From assembly GCA_034401135.1 (NCBI GenBank), contig JAWZSP010000004.1, forward strand, positions 1,674,001 through 1,738,000: a DNA stretch of 64,000 nt, read 5' to 3'. The DNA is from Volutella citrinella (lineage: Eukaryota > Ascomycota > Sordariomycetes > Hypocreales > Nectriaceae). Both the position numbers and the translations under genes were made by a program. Below are positions 23,993 to 36,029 of the stretch, piece by piece. The notes under the pieces are model-generated. The model saw only the letters and a program-made list of their open reading frames with translations. It had not been told where the DNA came from and searched no databases. Each line of letters opens with the position of its first letter. The first letter of the stretch is position 1.

Positions 23993-24960
23993 ATGACGAC
24001 CAATTTCACTAACCTGCAACTTGAAGCACCCTATCCATCGACATGGCTCTATTCGTTGTGTTAAGCAGCAATGGAAGCCCGAAGACCACACCCCCTTACG
24101 AATCACAGAACCTACTAAGCATCAACTACTGGTAGGCATTGGTGGTAAGACCCAAAAGTATACGCTTGCAAGCCTCTTGCACCTCCGCCTCTCAAAAAAA
24201 AAAAAAAAAAAGACAAAATCCTGACTGGACACCGCCATTGTTGGGACCAGATTGAGGTAGGTATACTCGAAACGTGTGCACTGACTTGACAGTATCCTTT
24301 TGAATGTTTTTCCTTCTCTTTTTCTTTGCAGAAGCAAGCAAGCAGGCGGCGCGTCGCGATATGTGGTGAAAAGAATGCGCATCCACCGCCTGCCACTTTG
24401 GCTTTCGATACCCTTGAATCCATCTGCTACACCGAAACAGGTGCTCTTAAGAGATCATTCTTCTGCAGATGGCGGCGTTATTCATTCAGGCGATGTTCAC
24501 CAAAATGGTCGGGGACTGGGGCCGGCGCAGAGAGCAGGGGAGCGTGAAGAGGCCAAGATACATATTTCGGCGGCTGGTGCACAGTTATATATTTGAGAGG
24601 CCCTTCCACTGGTAGGCTCTTTGGCGTGGCAAACCATCCGAGAGCAGCCCGAATCCAGGGCGATTCGATTCATTGTAAGCCTGTCTTAGGTGTATGGTTG
24701 GCGTTCACCAAGGAGCGATTGATCAGTGTATAATATCGCAGCTACTAGGTACCTAAATAGCAATGGCCCAGCTGGAGCTGGATTGGCGGCTGAGATGGAC
24801 AAATGGACGAGCCCTGGTCGGAGCGCATGCAGAGCCTCATCCACAGTGACAGTGACGTTGTCGGCCTCGTGTTTCAGACAGGCCAAGCTAGCACTTGCTG
24901 CCGAGGCTAGACGGTTAGAGCCCACCCCTGCATAGGACCCGACATCCATCAATCCCTTCA

Positions 24961-24974
24961 GGGGGGGGGGGGGG
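24961..24974. repeat. Poly-G homopolymer run
   Basis: About 14 consecutive G. Homopolymers of this length are polymorphic and error-prone in assemblies. No gene overlaps it. Confidence 0.7.
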
Positions 24975-26535
24975 CAGGGGCCGCAATACGGCACAAGGAA
25001 TCAGGCACTTTGATCATCAGTCGCCTGTGGACAGCTGTGGAGCTGGTTGGCGGGACGCTGTTTGAAGGGGCTTTGGGAGACTCTCCTCGCAGTGACCTGG
25101 AGACAAAGCTAAAACAGATGACGCCTGAAGTGGGTGGGTGGCCATGGTTTCGACGACATTGTCATGCTGCGAAGTTGCTGATTGCGTAGGAGGATTGGAG
25201 GAGTAATAACGAACAAGTGAGATGGATCATCAACTCTCTCAGCCTTGGAAACCCTGCAGGAAGCTCGACGACGTGCTGCCTGGCTGTAGGCACAGAGGGA
25301 GGGCAAGGGTGGCTGGAATGCGCCACTAGTGCCACTGTCCCGATCAGGAACTTCAAAGAAACTTGACGTCCCCGGGTCGCATGGACGTTTCTGCGAATCG
25401 CGATCCGGCACCTCCATCGAATTTCTGACAAGCACCCCAGCGTCTGTCTGCAACTCAGCCCTCGACGGCGCGCGCGCCCGATTAAGTTCGCGGCAATGCT
25501 CCGGATGTTTGTTGCAAGTGGTCTCATCAACGACATCGTCAACAGGCAATCGCAGGGCCAAGGTGACGCGGTCACAAGTGGAGAGACTGACAGACGCAGG
25601 TGCTATAATTACTTGTCACTTGCGCGGTTGAAGCGCAAAATTGGCTGTGGCTGTGTAAAGCGGCAAGGGCGCCATGCAGCCAGGGGACCAAAGTCTGCTA
25701 CTACTGGCAGTAGTACGAAGGCATGAACATGTGGTGGTGCCTTGTGGTGTCGTAGTTCACCATCGCCAAGGAATGGATCTGATTGTCCAAGAACTCGTGT
25801 TGGAAAACCTAGCTTGGGTAGCCAGAGCCCCCCTTTTTTTCTGGGGACCCTTCCGTTGGTTCGTGTGCAGGTTGCGTGGCCACGGCAAGGCGGGAGGAGG
25901 GATGTGAGGGAGGGGAGTGGCATCGGCCCCCATTCGGGACAACCTCGCGAACTACCGTCGAGTCTTCACCGTTGTGCGTTCACCGTCCATTGCGTTGCTC
26001 TCTCACGTCAGCAACCCAGTGGGCTGGTTTCCCGTAATCTTAGCACTTGGTTAAATTCCTGAGCACTTGAGAGAAGGAGCTGCGGCCCCCAGCGGCCCAG
26101 GATGTCTCCAGTTCTCAACTGCCTCAATTCATTTCGCCAGACTAGCGCAGGGGATGAGGGGACGCGGCTTGAGGCCACCAAGGCTGCGCAGTGGATTTGA
26201 ATTTTCTGGCATCTCCACAGCGCCCGCCCATCACTGTATGTACCATAGCACAGAGGGAGTAATTCGCACGTACCTCGGGGAAGGATCACACCAGCATGGT
26301 ACTCGACTGTTACGTTACAGGTGCCACCACCAACAGGCGCGCGTTGGCCGCTCCAAGTGATAGGTTGATTTCCATTGCCAAGATGGCCTTGAATTGAGTC
26401 CCATGACGGGCGAGTGCGTGACACCATCCGCCAACCTCTTGTGGCTCGCTGTCGCGCCATAATATGATCAGACTTCCACTTGCGTCCTGAGGTCCCTACC
26501 CGATGTGTCAGGTTGTAGGCAACAGGTTAAAACTG

Positions 26536-26551
26536 AGGTACCTACTAGTAC
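26536..26551. repeat. GGTACCTACTAGTAC palindromic patch
   Basis: Overlapping GGTACC and TACTAGTA palindromes in gene-free DNA; a member of the dispersed motif series. Confidence 0.45.
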
Positions 26552-28040
26552 TTTTTCGTAATGTGCCCTTGCCCCTCGGGCACCTTGTGCCAATCTAAAA
26601 CTGAAACTATAGGGCTACACGGGTACCTGCCATGCCACGCGGGTGCCAGGTGCTCTCCAGTCGTTCCCACTGACCACGTACTTGAAGAGCGCTAGACAAA
26701 CACGCTGGGCAGGTCAACTGGCGCCTGGTGCACACGCTGCACACAAGCACTGGGAGTGGAGGGTCATGAATCTCAGGATGGGCCTGGGGTTTGCCCTTGA
26801 AACCCCTGGCAGGCTGTGTACCTATGGTGGGCTGTGTGGAGTGCTGCTCAGTGTGTTTGACTGCCCAGCCTTTGAATTCCTGCCATCGGCCACCGCGGGG
26901 GACCGCCGATGTGTGCCGCTGTGTTAGTGCTTGGGAGGCCTGGATGCGCGGGAAGCCCGAAGACCGACAGGCGGCTGGCTTGCACTATTGACTAGCAACA
27001 TCACCAACTGCCACCTGTTACGGCGTATAACGGTCATCCGGTCAGGAGGCAGGTTGGGCGACATGAGGAATCAATCTACTAGTAGGGACGGGGCGTGCAA
27101 CATTGGATGGGAAACGTTGCAGCTCATGTCATGATGCATTCGCGCTTTTTGTAGTCTTGAAGCGCGATCTATTGAGGCAGCGCCAGGCTGCTCCAGTGTC
27201 TCCAATCCTCAGGGCACCAGGGCCTGCTTGCTCTGGGGAAAATGTCTATACCCGCAGGAGATACCAGGCAGGAAGGGCAAAAATCTCTTGGCGCCGCCCT
27301 CCAGGCCCTGGCCCTGGCCGCCTTCCTGTGACAGTAATGGCAGGCACACAGCCTGGAATAGCACACAGAGTGGAGGGTACCCCGTGCCCCCGTAGCGCTA
27401 GTAGCAGGTACGCTCCCTCTGCAGGAGTACTTCGTGCTTGCGTCGGGTACCCAGGTACCTGACTCCAGCACCCTTCTTCCGTGCTCCACCCACTCACCAC
27501 CGAGTATTCACCACCTTCCCGCAACGCCAGGCCAAGCTGTCCCCTTCGCATCGCAACGCCTCATATTTCCTCCTTCATCCCCTCCTCGTCCCGGTGCCCT
27601 TTCACCACTCCTCGACCGCCAGCGCCATTCTCTCGGCATCGCCTCCATCTCGCAGGAGCACACGACTCGAACCGGCCTCGCCAATCATCATTACCGGGCC
27701 GGCCATTTCCCGACAAGCCACCCAACCCCCGGTCCTCCAGTCGCCATCTCTGTCACGCGCGTCGATAATTCCTCCATGTATCGAGCATAACCATCAAAGC
27801 GCGCCCATTCTCGAGGATCGCCGACTCGCACCGTCGCCGCCCCGACATCTACCCTCGTTTTACTAAACAGCATCGACATCTCCCCCCATCACCAGCGTTC
27901 CCGATACCAGCGTCTCCTGCGCTCTTCCTGGCCCTGTTATCGTGCGACGCGGCCCAATCTCGCCCTAAACTCAATCTTTTCCAAACCATCTTAATAAATA
28001 AACGCACAAGAGGGCGCTACGTCGCTCATCTAGAAGCAAA

Positions 28041-29696
28041 ATGCTCGAGGACAAGTCTGTCACCCCATACCCGGCTCTAGTTCAGCGTCCCAGCCCCCAA
28101 CTCCACAAAGCAGCCACGCGCACAACCCTCTCTCATCATGACCACCGTATGCGCTAACGTTCACCTTCTAGGTATATCGGACTGTCGCTTGCCGTCACGT
28201 CAGCCTTCGCCATTGGTAGGTCAATTCTGAGACCAAAGCATGCGGCTCTGTTTCTGACCTCAGTGTTTCTAGGTACCAGTTTTGTCATTACCAAAAAGGT
28301 AAGCATGTCCCACACAACCCAGCCTCCAATCTGGCCGATATCGAATTGTCACGACATGAGTATCGTTGTACGTACGTCGATCAGAGCTTGAGACTAACCT
28401 CTCAACCCAGGGTTTGATCCAAGCTGAGAAGAAGCACGGCTTTGAGGGCGATGGTTTCGTGTATCTCCGCAACCCGCTCTGGTGGGCTGGAATCGGTCTC
28501 TGTATGTCACACCAAGACTAACCCTGCTCTGCTCATCCCATCCTAATTATGTTTTTGCAGTGGCGCTTGGAGAAGTTTGCAACTTTGCCGCATACGCCTT
28601 TGCCCCAGCTATTCTCGTCACTCCGTTGGGAGCTTTGAGTGTCCTGATCGGAGCTGTTCTTGGATCATACTTTCTCTCAGAGGAGCTGGGCACATTGGGG
28701 AAACTTGGCAGTGCTATATGTCTCATTGGCGCTGTCGTCATCGTTCTCCACGCGCCCCCGGACGAGGAAATCGAGACAATTGACCAAATTCTGCATTACG
28801 CGATCCAGCCTGGTAAGTTACGAGACTGAACGCCTCGCGCCAAGGCCCTCGTTTCTAACCAAACATAGGCTTCCTTCTTTATGCCATTGTCGTGGTTAGC
28901 TTCGCGCTCTTCATGATTTACAAGGTCGCACCAGTCCATGGCAAAAAGAATGCCCTCATCTATCTCTCCATCTGCTCGACCGTTGGCTCCATCTCCGTCA
29001 TGTCTGTAAAGGCTTTTGGCATCGCCCTGAAGCTCACATTCGCCGGGCATAACCAGTTTTCCCATCCTTCTACATATGTATTCATGATCCTGACAGCTGT
29101 CTGCATCTTGACACAAATGAACTACTTCAACAAGGCCCTGGCCTCATTCCCCACCAATATGTAAGTTGTCCCGAGTTGCGACCCTCAAACTCCCCATTCT
29201 CGTTCTCTAACATGGTCCAAACAGTGTCAACCCCTTGTACTACGTTACATTTACCACCGCTACCCTTTGCGCCTCCTTCATCCTATTCAGCGGCTTCAAC
29301 ACGACCGACCCCGTCAATACCCTCTCGCTTCTCTGCGGCTTCTTGATCACGTTCACCGGTGTCTATCTGCTCAACCTATCTCGAAGCGACCCGGATGGGC
29401 ACAAGTTAACATCCGGCCGTGGTGGATCTGATGCTACCGGTACTGACATGGTCTCTGGCCTGCAGACCCGCCTCAGCATGCAATCGCGACGAAGTGGAGA
29501 TCCGCGCCACAGCATCGGCAGCCTGCATGGTGACCGAGAAGGGCTGATGAGAGCATATGACGATGAGGAGGCCGCACTTGGCCTCAATGACCTCGCCGAA
29601 GATAGCGACGACAACATGCGCCATGCCAACGGTTCTAATGGCAAAGCGCGCCATAACGGCGACATCGAACTTGAAAACCGCCGGGCCGGCCGGTAA
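28041..29696 (+). CDS. NIPA-type magnesium transporter
   Basis: Seven exons (28041–28054, 28172–28215, 28273–28298, 28411–28501, 28561–28812, 28869–29160, 29225–29696) encode 396 residues; phases agree throughout. The first three exons are just 14, 44 and 26 nt. The protein starts MLEDKYIGLSLAVTSAFAIGTSFVITKKGL. It carries the NIPA/DUF803 core: YLRNPLWWAG, GEVCNFAAYAFAPAILVTPLGALSVLIGA, then further helices to about residue 305, nine in all by eye. The family moves Mg2+ across plasma or endosomal membranes. The hydrophilic C-tail (about 90 residues) has SMQSRRSGD and many acidic residues and is a likely phosphorylation platform. It converges with the uS3 gene. Confidence 0.92.
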
Positions 29697-30751
29697 ATGG
29701 AACCCAAGCTCGGAATAATGATTTCTATTTGCGAAGGACGCTCAGAAGTGATAGATGCATGCTCCCCAACTGCATTGCTTTCATATAAGACCTCCTCACT
29801 GCCGGCTCGACAAGTTCCTACTCATTTCCGAGGAGCATTTTGTACATTTGGCCCTTTGGCCGAGCTGCTCATGGGCATGGCGGGATGCATTCATGAACGA
29901 TACATAACGCAACGAACGTATTGGCGTAGGTGACACCACCGAGTTGTGCGCCGGGTTGGAGCTTGGGTCCTTTCAGATGTGTTGAGTTTTTACATCACTG
30001 GAGTATTAAGGCAGGTTCTTGGGTGGCGTTGGGGATCAGTGTCCGGGTCAGGAAGCAGGCCCTTCTTGTACGATACTAGACTTGAGTGGTCATTTGGAAA
30101 GGGAGGCGAAGCTCCCCAACATGACAGTGTTGAGACCATCCCACCCCTGTCGATTCTTGGCAGTACTTGCTGGCATGAAGGGACATGATGAGATGCTGTA
30201 GATAGTTTTTCCAAGTCCCTGGGCGACCATGTGATGCTGGGAGATGACTCGAAACATTGCTGCAATTTTGGGTAGAAAAGGTATGTTTTTAGAACGAGAA
30301 AGCAATTTGAAAGAGATCTATATCACAACATTTTTTTTCTCCGTGGGATTGTCTGACTCGCACAAAGGGCGGCCCAAGCACTCAAGTAGGGTACTATGCG
30401 TATGTCGTTAGATTTAACTCGCTCCAGCCAAGACAGAGTTCCTCGTGTCACGATTTGGGGATTTACAAAGAGAACATGCGAAAGTACACTGTGTCAAGCA
30501 TGGCAGAGGATCGGACTGGAGATAGATTGGTAGATAGACAACACGGGGTGCGTACGTGTCATCAGAATCTTCGGGTCTCATTTTTTCTCTCTCTTGTACT
30601 TTGCCTACCATTTACAAGCAAGATGAAACCGTCCGTGCCCTTAGCAGATGCAAATGATCAATTGACGCCTGAATAGACCTCGGGTCCTTTCCCGCTCCAC
30701 CTCTGCTTTCTTTAACTCTTTTATCCATCAACCCTGACGGAATTGAGCTGC
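29697..30751. other. Convergent 3' region, Mg transporter / uS3
   Basis: This 1,055-bp stretch lies between two stop codons facing each other. It holds no supportable gene. It is T- and A-richer around 30290–30410, as expected for 3' untranslated and polyadenylation regions. Confidence 0.5.
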
Positions 30752-31767
30752 CTATTGCTCAGCAGTCTCAGCCTCCTCAGCACCCTCCTGCTGCTCGGCA
30801 ACTCGGGCATCCTGAGCAGCCTGGGCTTGGGCGGCCTTAGCGCCGTAGTCCTGGCTCACGGGCTGGAGAACAGCCTGCTCCTCCTTGGGCTCAATGATGG
30901 TGACAGCGTCAGGGAGAGTCTTCTGGGGACCGGCCTTGCCCTCAGGGTCAGAGCCGCGCATGATCTTGACCTTGATACCCAGGACACCCTGTCGGAGCAG
31001 AACGTGGCGGGTAGCGGTATCAATGAAGTCCTTGGCGGGCTGACCGGAGTGGATCATGAAACCGTCGGTGAACTTCATAGACTTGGCACGGGCAGCACGG
31101 AGCTTGCCGGAGACGACAACCTCGCAACCCTTGGCGCCGCTCTCCATGATGAATCGGAGAACACCATAGCAGGCACGTCGGACGGCCAGACCGTTGAGGA
31201 GCTTGTAGCGGAGGGACTCGCACTGAGCGACAGCGGAGAGACCACGGTTCTGGACCTTGGCGGCGTAGAGGGAGACGGAGTTCTCGGGGAACTTGAATCG
31301 CTTCTGGATGAGGGAGGTGAGCTCGCGGATGCGGCGACCCTGCTCACCAAGAACCTCCTGGGTGTGGGTGGCACGGATGATGATATCGGTGACGGTGGGG
31401 GTGACGCGGACCTCGACGCCGGAGTAGCCCTCCTCAGCGAGCTCGCGCTGGAAGAACTCGTTGAGCTCGGCGTAGAAGACACCGTCGGCGACGAACTTTC
31501 TCCGCTTGGAGCTACACAAGAAACCAAAAGTCAGCTATCATACTCTTGCATCAAACTCGGAATTGTGAGGAATCGTCTTCGGCGCAGTTGGCGGGGCGAT
31601 GGAATTCGTCATTGTTTCCCTTTGCCTCCTCAGTTGTGGCATCCTCGAAATCCAAGACAACCACAACCAACAAACGCACCAAGTTCGAGGGGTATTCGTG
31701 ACCACGAGGCAATGGGGAATAAGAGGATGTTTCCGAATACTCACATCTGAGTACCAGGGTGAGCCAT
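30752..31767 (-). CDS. RPS3: 40S ribosomal protein uS3 (Rps3)
   Basis: Two exons, 31745–31767 (MAHPGTQI, split codon) and 30752–31511, encode 260 residues; the intron is 233 nt, long for this window. The body begins [20 protein letters not shown]. It continues with the type-II KH region ([20 protein letters not shown]) and the C-terminal domain (RLVIMRG-type [17 protein letters not shown]). uS3 sits at the mRNA entry tunnel of the 40S head and takes part in decoding and ribosome quality control. A long first intron close to the start codon is usual for fungal ribosomal-protein genes and often helps expression. Codon use is strongly biased to C-ending codons, fitting high expression. The C-terminal Ala/Gln/Glu tail is family-typical. 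Confidence 0.97.
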
Positions 31768-32746
31768 CTTGAATGAGACTTTGGTCGGGCTGGACTGTAG
31801 TCGTTTTGGGACGGTGTTTCGAGGGGCGGGTGAAGAGGATGAGTCGCGATCCAGGGACTTGGAGGTGGGATTGCAGCCGCTTCACACAGGTTGCTGTTCG
31901 CTGGCAATTTTTTGGTGTGGGTTGAGCCCTAAATCTGGAAGGCGCACTGGAGGGGCTGGCGCACAAACTGGGGCTGAAAAGGGCTTTACACGGAAAGCAC
32001 GCCCGGCCAAAATTTTGGTGGAGCTCTGAGTCTTGCCGGAGATTCGGGGAAACCAATTATCCTCCCTGGGTTCAGCATGGCGTTGGCCCCTGCCTCCTTT
32101 GGCAACCAGAGTGGGGTCCTTTTGACATGGGACCAGGGAAAGGGCGACTTTATTCCACAGGAAAGGTGCAGGAGGTGCTCGGGCCACGCCTGACGTCTCC
32201 CCTGGCCCCGCGCTAGAGGCGTGGGCGGTGGCTTGTGCTTGTGACGATGGCAGCGTCGGGGAACACACGCAGCTGTTGCTTGGCTGACTACTACTGAGTA
32301 TCAACACCTCTCAGGCAGGTTTTCTGGCCCTAGACTGTGTCAACTGCACGTCTTGGAATGCGCAGAGCCATCCTAGGTCAAGCCGTCATCTCTCCAGCCT
32401 TTGCTTCCCCCGGCGAACATGTCCGAAACCTCCTCATAGTGGCTTCCTTCTCCGAATCCCTGCGGTCTTTCTGTCACCGTCCGTCCAGACGCTCTGCGAA
32501 CAAAGTCGATCGATCGCCAGTCCTGCCGCCCCCCGCATCACACTTCCATACTATCCACCCCTCCGTGGTCGCTTCTTGTCGCTGGGTACTTGCTCATATT
32601 CACTGAGCCGGGTATTCCGAGGCCCTTGGTGGATCCAGGAAGGGTCTGGTATCCTGGCCAAGCTCACTGCGTCAGCCCAGACTGTATAAATAGCATTTCT
32701 AGGGTGCTGTGTGCTCCTGACCCAGCACGATGGAGGCTCGAAAGGT
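31768..32746. promoter_or_regulatory. Divergent promoter region, uS3 / myotubularin
   Basis: 979 bp between head-to-head starts. A clear TATAAATA lies near the myotubularin side. The uS3 side is GC-rich with a few A/T runs. There is no additional gene. Confidence 0.5.
32685..32692 (+). promoter_or_regulatory. TATA box (TATAAATA)
   Basis: A consensus TATAAATA lies 55 bp upstream of the in-frame ATG at 32747 and 39 bp upstream of another ATG at 32731. If it is used, transcription would start near 32715–32725 and the leader would be very short, which bears on start choice. Confidence 0.5.
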
Positions 32747-35140
32747 ATGCGCAAAGGAGTTTATCCCAAGGCTGCGGGTCCTGACGACATCCAGATTGTC
32801 GAAAATGTCCAGGGCATATATGGCGGCCACACAACCCATGGCACCATTCGCTTGACTGATTTCCACCTCGTGTTCTGCGCTCCCCTTGACCAGGCTGCTG
32901 CCGCGGCTGGCAATTTACAACATTCCTCGGGCGAGCAGCCAAAGACTCGCGAGAAATGGATTACATATCCCATGCTCTGCTATACCGCGTTCAGACCTGT
33001 TCCCCCAGGCTCCCGCCAAGCCCCATCAATACGACTACGTTGCCGCGACTTCACCTTTGTGACGTTCAACTTCAACGACAGTGAAGTTGCCCGCGAGACT
33101 TTTGACTTCATCAAGACCCGTACTTGCAAATTGGGAACCGTGGAGAAGCTCTATGCCTTCAGCCACAGGCCCCTCAAGGCCGAACGCGAGGTCAATGGTT
33201 GGACTATATACGATCCCAAAGCCGAGTTTCGCCGGCAGGGAATCAGTGAGAAGCTTCCTGACAAGGGCTGGAGGGTCACCCACATCAACAAGGACTACAG
33301 CTTTTGCGACACCTACCCTGCTTTCTTAGTTGTGCCCTCCAAGATATCGGATAACGTTCTGAAATACGCAAGGGAGTTTCGGTCGAGAAACCGCATTCCC
33401 TCGCTATCCTATATCCACTCGGTTAATAACTGCACGATCACGCGAAGCTCACAGCCTCTTGCCGGAATTACACGGAAGACGAATGTCCAGGATGAGAAGC
33501 TAGTCGCCGCATCATTTTCCGCTTTGATGCCCATGGGTTCGGAAGAGAGCACCCCACCAGCCAGCCAACAGGACTTGTCCGCTTCTGGAAGCAGCTTCCT
33601 CGAGCCGGAGCTTTCAGACACTGAGCGATATGAAGATGCTCTCATCTCCGGCTCCGCCGCTGTATATGACGAAAAGACCGGGAAGCGACTCATATATGGA
33701 GCTCAACAGACTAACCTCATTGTCGACGCCCGGCCGACCATCAATGCCATGGTGAACCAAGTTCAGGGGATGGGTTCGGAAAATATGGACAAGTACAAGT
33801 TCGCGCGGAAGATTTTCCTTAGCATTGAGAACATTCACGTCATGCGAAACTCCCTCGGCAAGGTTGTTGAGGCTCTGAAGGATGCGGATATCTCCCCCCT
33901 GCCACCAAATAAGGACCTCCTGCACCAGAGCGGGTGGCTCCGACATATTCACGATGTTCTTGATGGTTCTGCCATCATCACCAGGCAAGTTGGCATCAAT
34001 CACTCCCATGTGCTCATCCACTGTTCCGACGGGTGGGATCGTACCAGTCAGCTCAGCGCCCTGGCCCAGATCATGCTTGATCCCTACTATCGAACACTGG
34101 AGGGCTTTATTGTCTTGGTCGAGAAAGACTGGCTATCATTTGGCCATATGTTCAGGCTGCGCTCGGGCCATTTGAACCACGAAGACTGGTTTACAGTGCA
34201 GAAGGATGCCTTTGCAGGATCTAAGGTCCAGCCTGGCGAAAACGACGGCCGAAGCGACGCCTTTCAGAATGTGATCAGTGGTGCGAAGCGCTTCTTCAAT
34301 CAGAACAAAGATGATGCAGACCTCGATGGCATTAGCGAAACGGCTTCAGGAAAGGTTGTTGACGACGAAGCAACGACGCCTAAGATGGTCAGCCCTGTCT
34401 TCCACCAGTTCCTCGATTGCACATACCAGCTGCTTCGGCAGAACAAGACGCGATTTGAGTACAATGAACGGTTCCTGCGCCGCCTACTCTACCATCTATA
34501 CTCATGCCAGTATGGTACCTTTCTCTATAACTCTGAGAAGCAGCGAGTGGATGCCCGAGTTGCCGAACGTACATCGTCGGTATGGGATTACTTCCTTTGC
34601 CGAAGAGCCGAATTCACCAACCCCGATTACGACCCCACGACAGACGACCATGTCAAGGGCTCGGAGAGGATCATCTTGCCCCGGCTGAAGGAGATTCGGT
34701 GGTGGAACCAACTCTTTGGGCGAACTGATGACGAGATGAATGGAGCACTCAACGCCGCGGCCGCGGCCGAGTCCGATCGGCAAGCTGCCATGTCAAATTT
34801 CCAGTATCCTAGCGTAGCACATGCTGAGGAAAACCCTAGGTCGTCGACCTCGAGCACGAAGCTATCGTCCATTCCAGCGAACCATTCCGTCCTCACAGGC
34901 GTTGAGTCAGCTCATGAAACTCTGACCCCCAGCCCACGCCACACGACCCTTCATCGAAGCGCATCCGATAGCGGGAGTTCCGGTGCCTTCGCGGCCATTC
35001 GTGATGGCCTCGCAGGTCTCAACATTGGCAAGGGAGTTCTAGGAAACTTGGGGCAGGGAGAAACTTCATCGTCATCTACCTCGACTCCTGCGCCGCCGCT
35101 GCCGCCGCGTAGCGACCAGGAGTTGCGAGAGATGACGTAG
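32747..35140 (+). CDS. YMR1: Myotubularin-type phosphoinositide 3-phosphatase
   Basis: A single long exon encodes 797 residues from the ATG at 32747. The N-terminal part is PH-GRAM-like (HTTHGTIRLTDFHLVFCAP). The myotubularin phosphatase domain follows, with GWTIYDPKAEFRRQG, NKDYSFCDTYPAFLVVP and the CX5R active site CSDGWDRTSQ (Cys at residue 426), then HEDWFTVQKDAF and SPVFHQFLDCTYQL. The active site is intact, so it should remove the 3-phosphate from PI3P and PI(3,5)P2 on endosomal and vacuolar membranes. The Ser/Thr/Pro tail is disordered. The start is doubtful: an ATG at 32731 (MEARK) is followed by GTATGC and an AG 26 nt later, which would join in frame but would be an unusually short intron. 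An open frame of 146 codons continues in frame beyond the stop. Confidence 0.92.
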   Translation: MRKGVYPKAAGPDDIQIVENVQGIYGGHTTHGTIRLTDFHLVFCAPLDQAAAAAGNLQHSSGEQPKTREKWITYPMLCYTAFRPVPPGSRQAPSIRLRCRDFTFVTFNFNDSEVARETFDFIKTRTCKLGTVEKLYAFSHRPLKAEREVNGWTIYDPKAEFRRQGISEKLPDKGWRVTHINKDYSFCDTYPAFLVVPSKISDNVLKYAREFRSRNRIPSLSYIHSVNNCTITRSSQPLAGITRKTNVQDEKLVAASFSALMPMGSEESTPPASQQDLSASGSSFLEPELSDTERYEDALISGSAAVYDEKTGKRLIYGAQQTNLIVDARPTINAMVNQVQGMGSENMDKYKFARKIFLSIENIHVMRNSLGKVVEALKDADISPLPPNKDLLHQSGWLRHIHDVLDGSAIITRQVGINHSHVLIHCSDGWDRTSQLSALAQIMLDPYYRTLEGFIVLVEKDWLSFGHMFRLRSGHLNHEDWFTVQKDAFAGSKVQPGENDGRSDAFQNVISGAKRFFNQNKDDADLDGISETASGKVVDDEATTPKMVSPVFHQFLDCTYQLLRQNKTRFEYNERFLRRLLYHLYSCQYGTFLYNSEKQRVDARVAERTSSVWDYFLCRRAEFTNPDYDPTTDDHVKGSERIILPRLKEIRWWNQLFGRTDDEMNGALNAAAAAESDRQAAMSNFQYPSVAHAEENPRSSTSSTKLSSIPANHSVLTGVESAHETLTPSPRHTTLHRSASDSGSSGAFAAIRDGLAGLNIGKGVLGNLGQGETSSSSTSTPAPPLPPRSDQELREMT

Positions 35141-36029
35141 GAGGTCATGTTTCACAAGAAGGCTGACAACCCATACTTAATCGTCGAAACTCATAATTCT
35201 ATCCGCTACCCTTGCCACCGCTCGTTCACACCCCCATTGCCTCCGTTAGTGACCACCGAAGACGCTGTGCCATCCACATCCTCGGACTGGGAAAGTTGCC
35301 ACGGCGCGTCAAGTGACTTGAGCGGCGAGTGGGAGTGCGTCCAGCGACGAGAAATGGGCAATTCGGCCGCCGCGGGTTGTGTGGAGGGCTGCATTAAGAC
35401 TCAGTCAACTCATCGCCCAGGAGTGCTCCCATCCCGTGAGTCTCGTAGGGATGAGCTCGGCCGTGCATCCCACAGCACTCTGAGAGAGCAACTGTTGAAG
35501 ACTATTGAAAGACGCCAAAATACAAGAAGATCGTCGTCATTTTCGGACTCTGGATCATCATGGTTAGAGGAGCCAGCTAGAATTTAAATGGCACAGAGGA
35601 AGGAGTTGATTCATGGGAGAGCAGGCTGTGAGTTTGGCGTTCTGCAAATGGTCAGCCTGGCTTGAGAAGCGTAGCTCCATCTCAGGGAACAATGAAAAGG
35701 GCCAGCACTGATCGTTTCGCTCGATGAGATGGTGGTTGGTACCAGGAAAAGCATTTCAAGCCCAGTTTTAGCCCCAACAGAGAGACTAGCTTATAGGGTT
35801 CAGGTAAATAAAGCCTCCCTCTGGGCTGGGGATTTGATCCTTGATATGGCATCATTTTCACTTTCAAGTATTCGGATTCTTTTAGTGATCTATCTCATAA
35901 CATCGTCCCAGGCAGAGAAGCCGCATTCTACATACAAGCATGGGCGGCCCCAAAGCTCGTAATCCAGATGTCTACTTCATCTAGACTGTATATTCGCTCA
36001 TTCGAAACACCGTTTTTAGCTCCGACCGT
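35141..36029. other. 3' region of YMR1 with in-frame open continuation
   Basis: From 35147 to 35587 the plus strand stays open in the YMR1 frame after its TAG, Ser/Arg/Glu-rich with SDWESCHGASSDLSGEWECVQ. The rest, up to the converging PheRS gene, has no coding signal. Confidence 0.45.

Larger units (their letters stand above)
23993..28040. other. Four-kilobase stretch with no recognisable gene
   Basis: I see only short, low-complexity frames on both strands and no family motifs. Landmarks are an A-run (about 24194–24211), a G-run (about 24961–24974), a TAGGTACCTA-type palindrome near 24741–24757, and TACTAGTA-type patches near 26536 and 27074. The last few hundred bases before 28041 are C/T-rich and form the leader of the Mg-transporter gene. 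Confidence 0.55.

Noticed and set aside
27434..27866. Three overlapping Pro/Ser/Arg-rich frames
   Set aside because: C/T-rich leader DNA opens all three frames; they lie directly before the Mg-transporter start.
30743..31750. 335-codon plus-strand frame opposite uS3
   Set aside because: It is the antisense shadow of the strongly codon-biased uS3 gene; Leu/Gly/Asp-rich with no domain.
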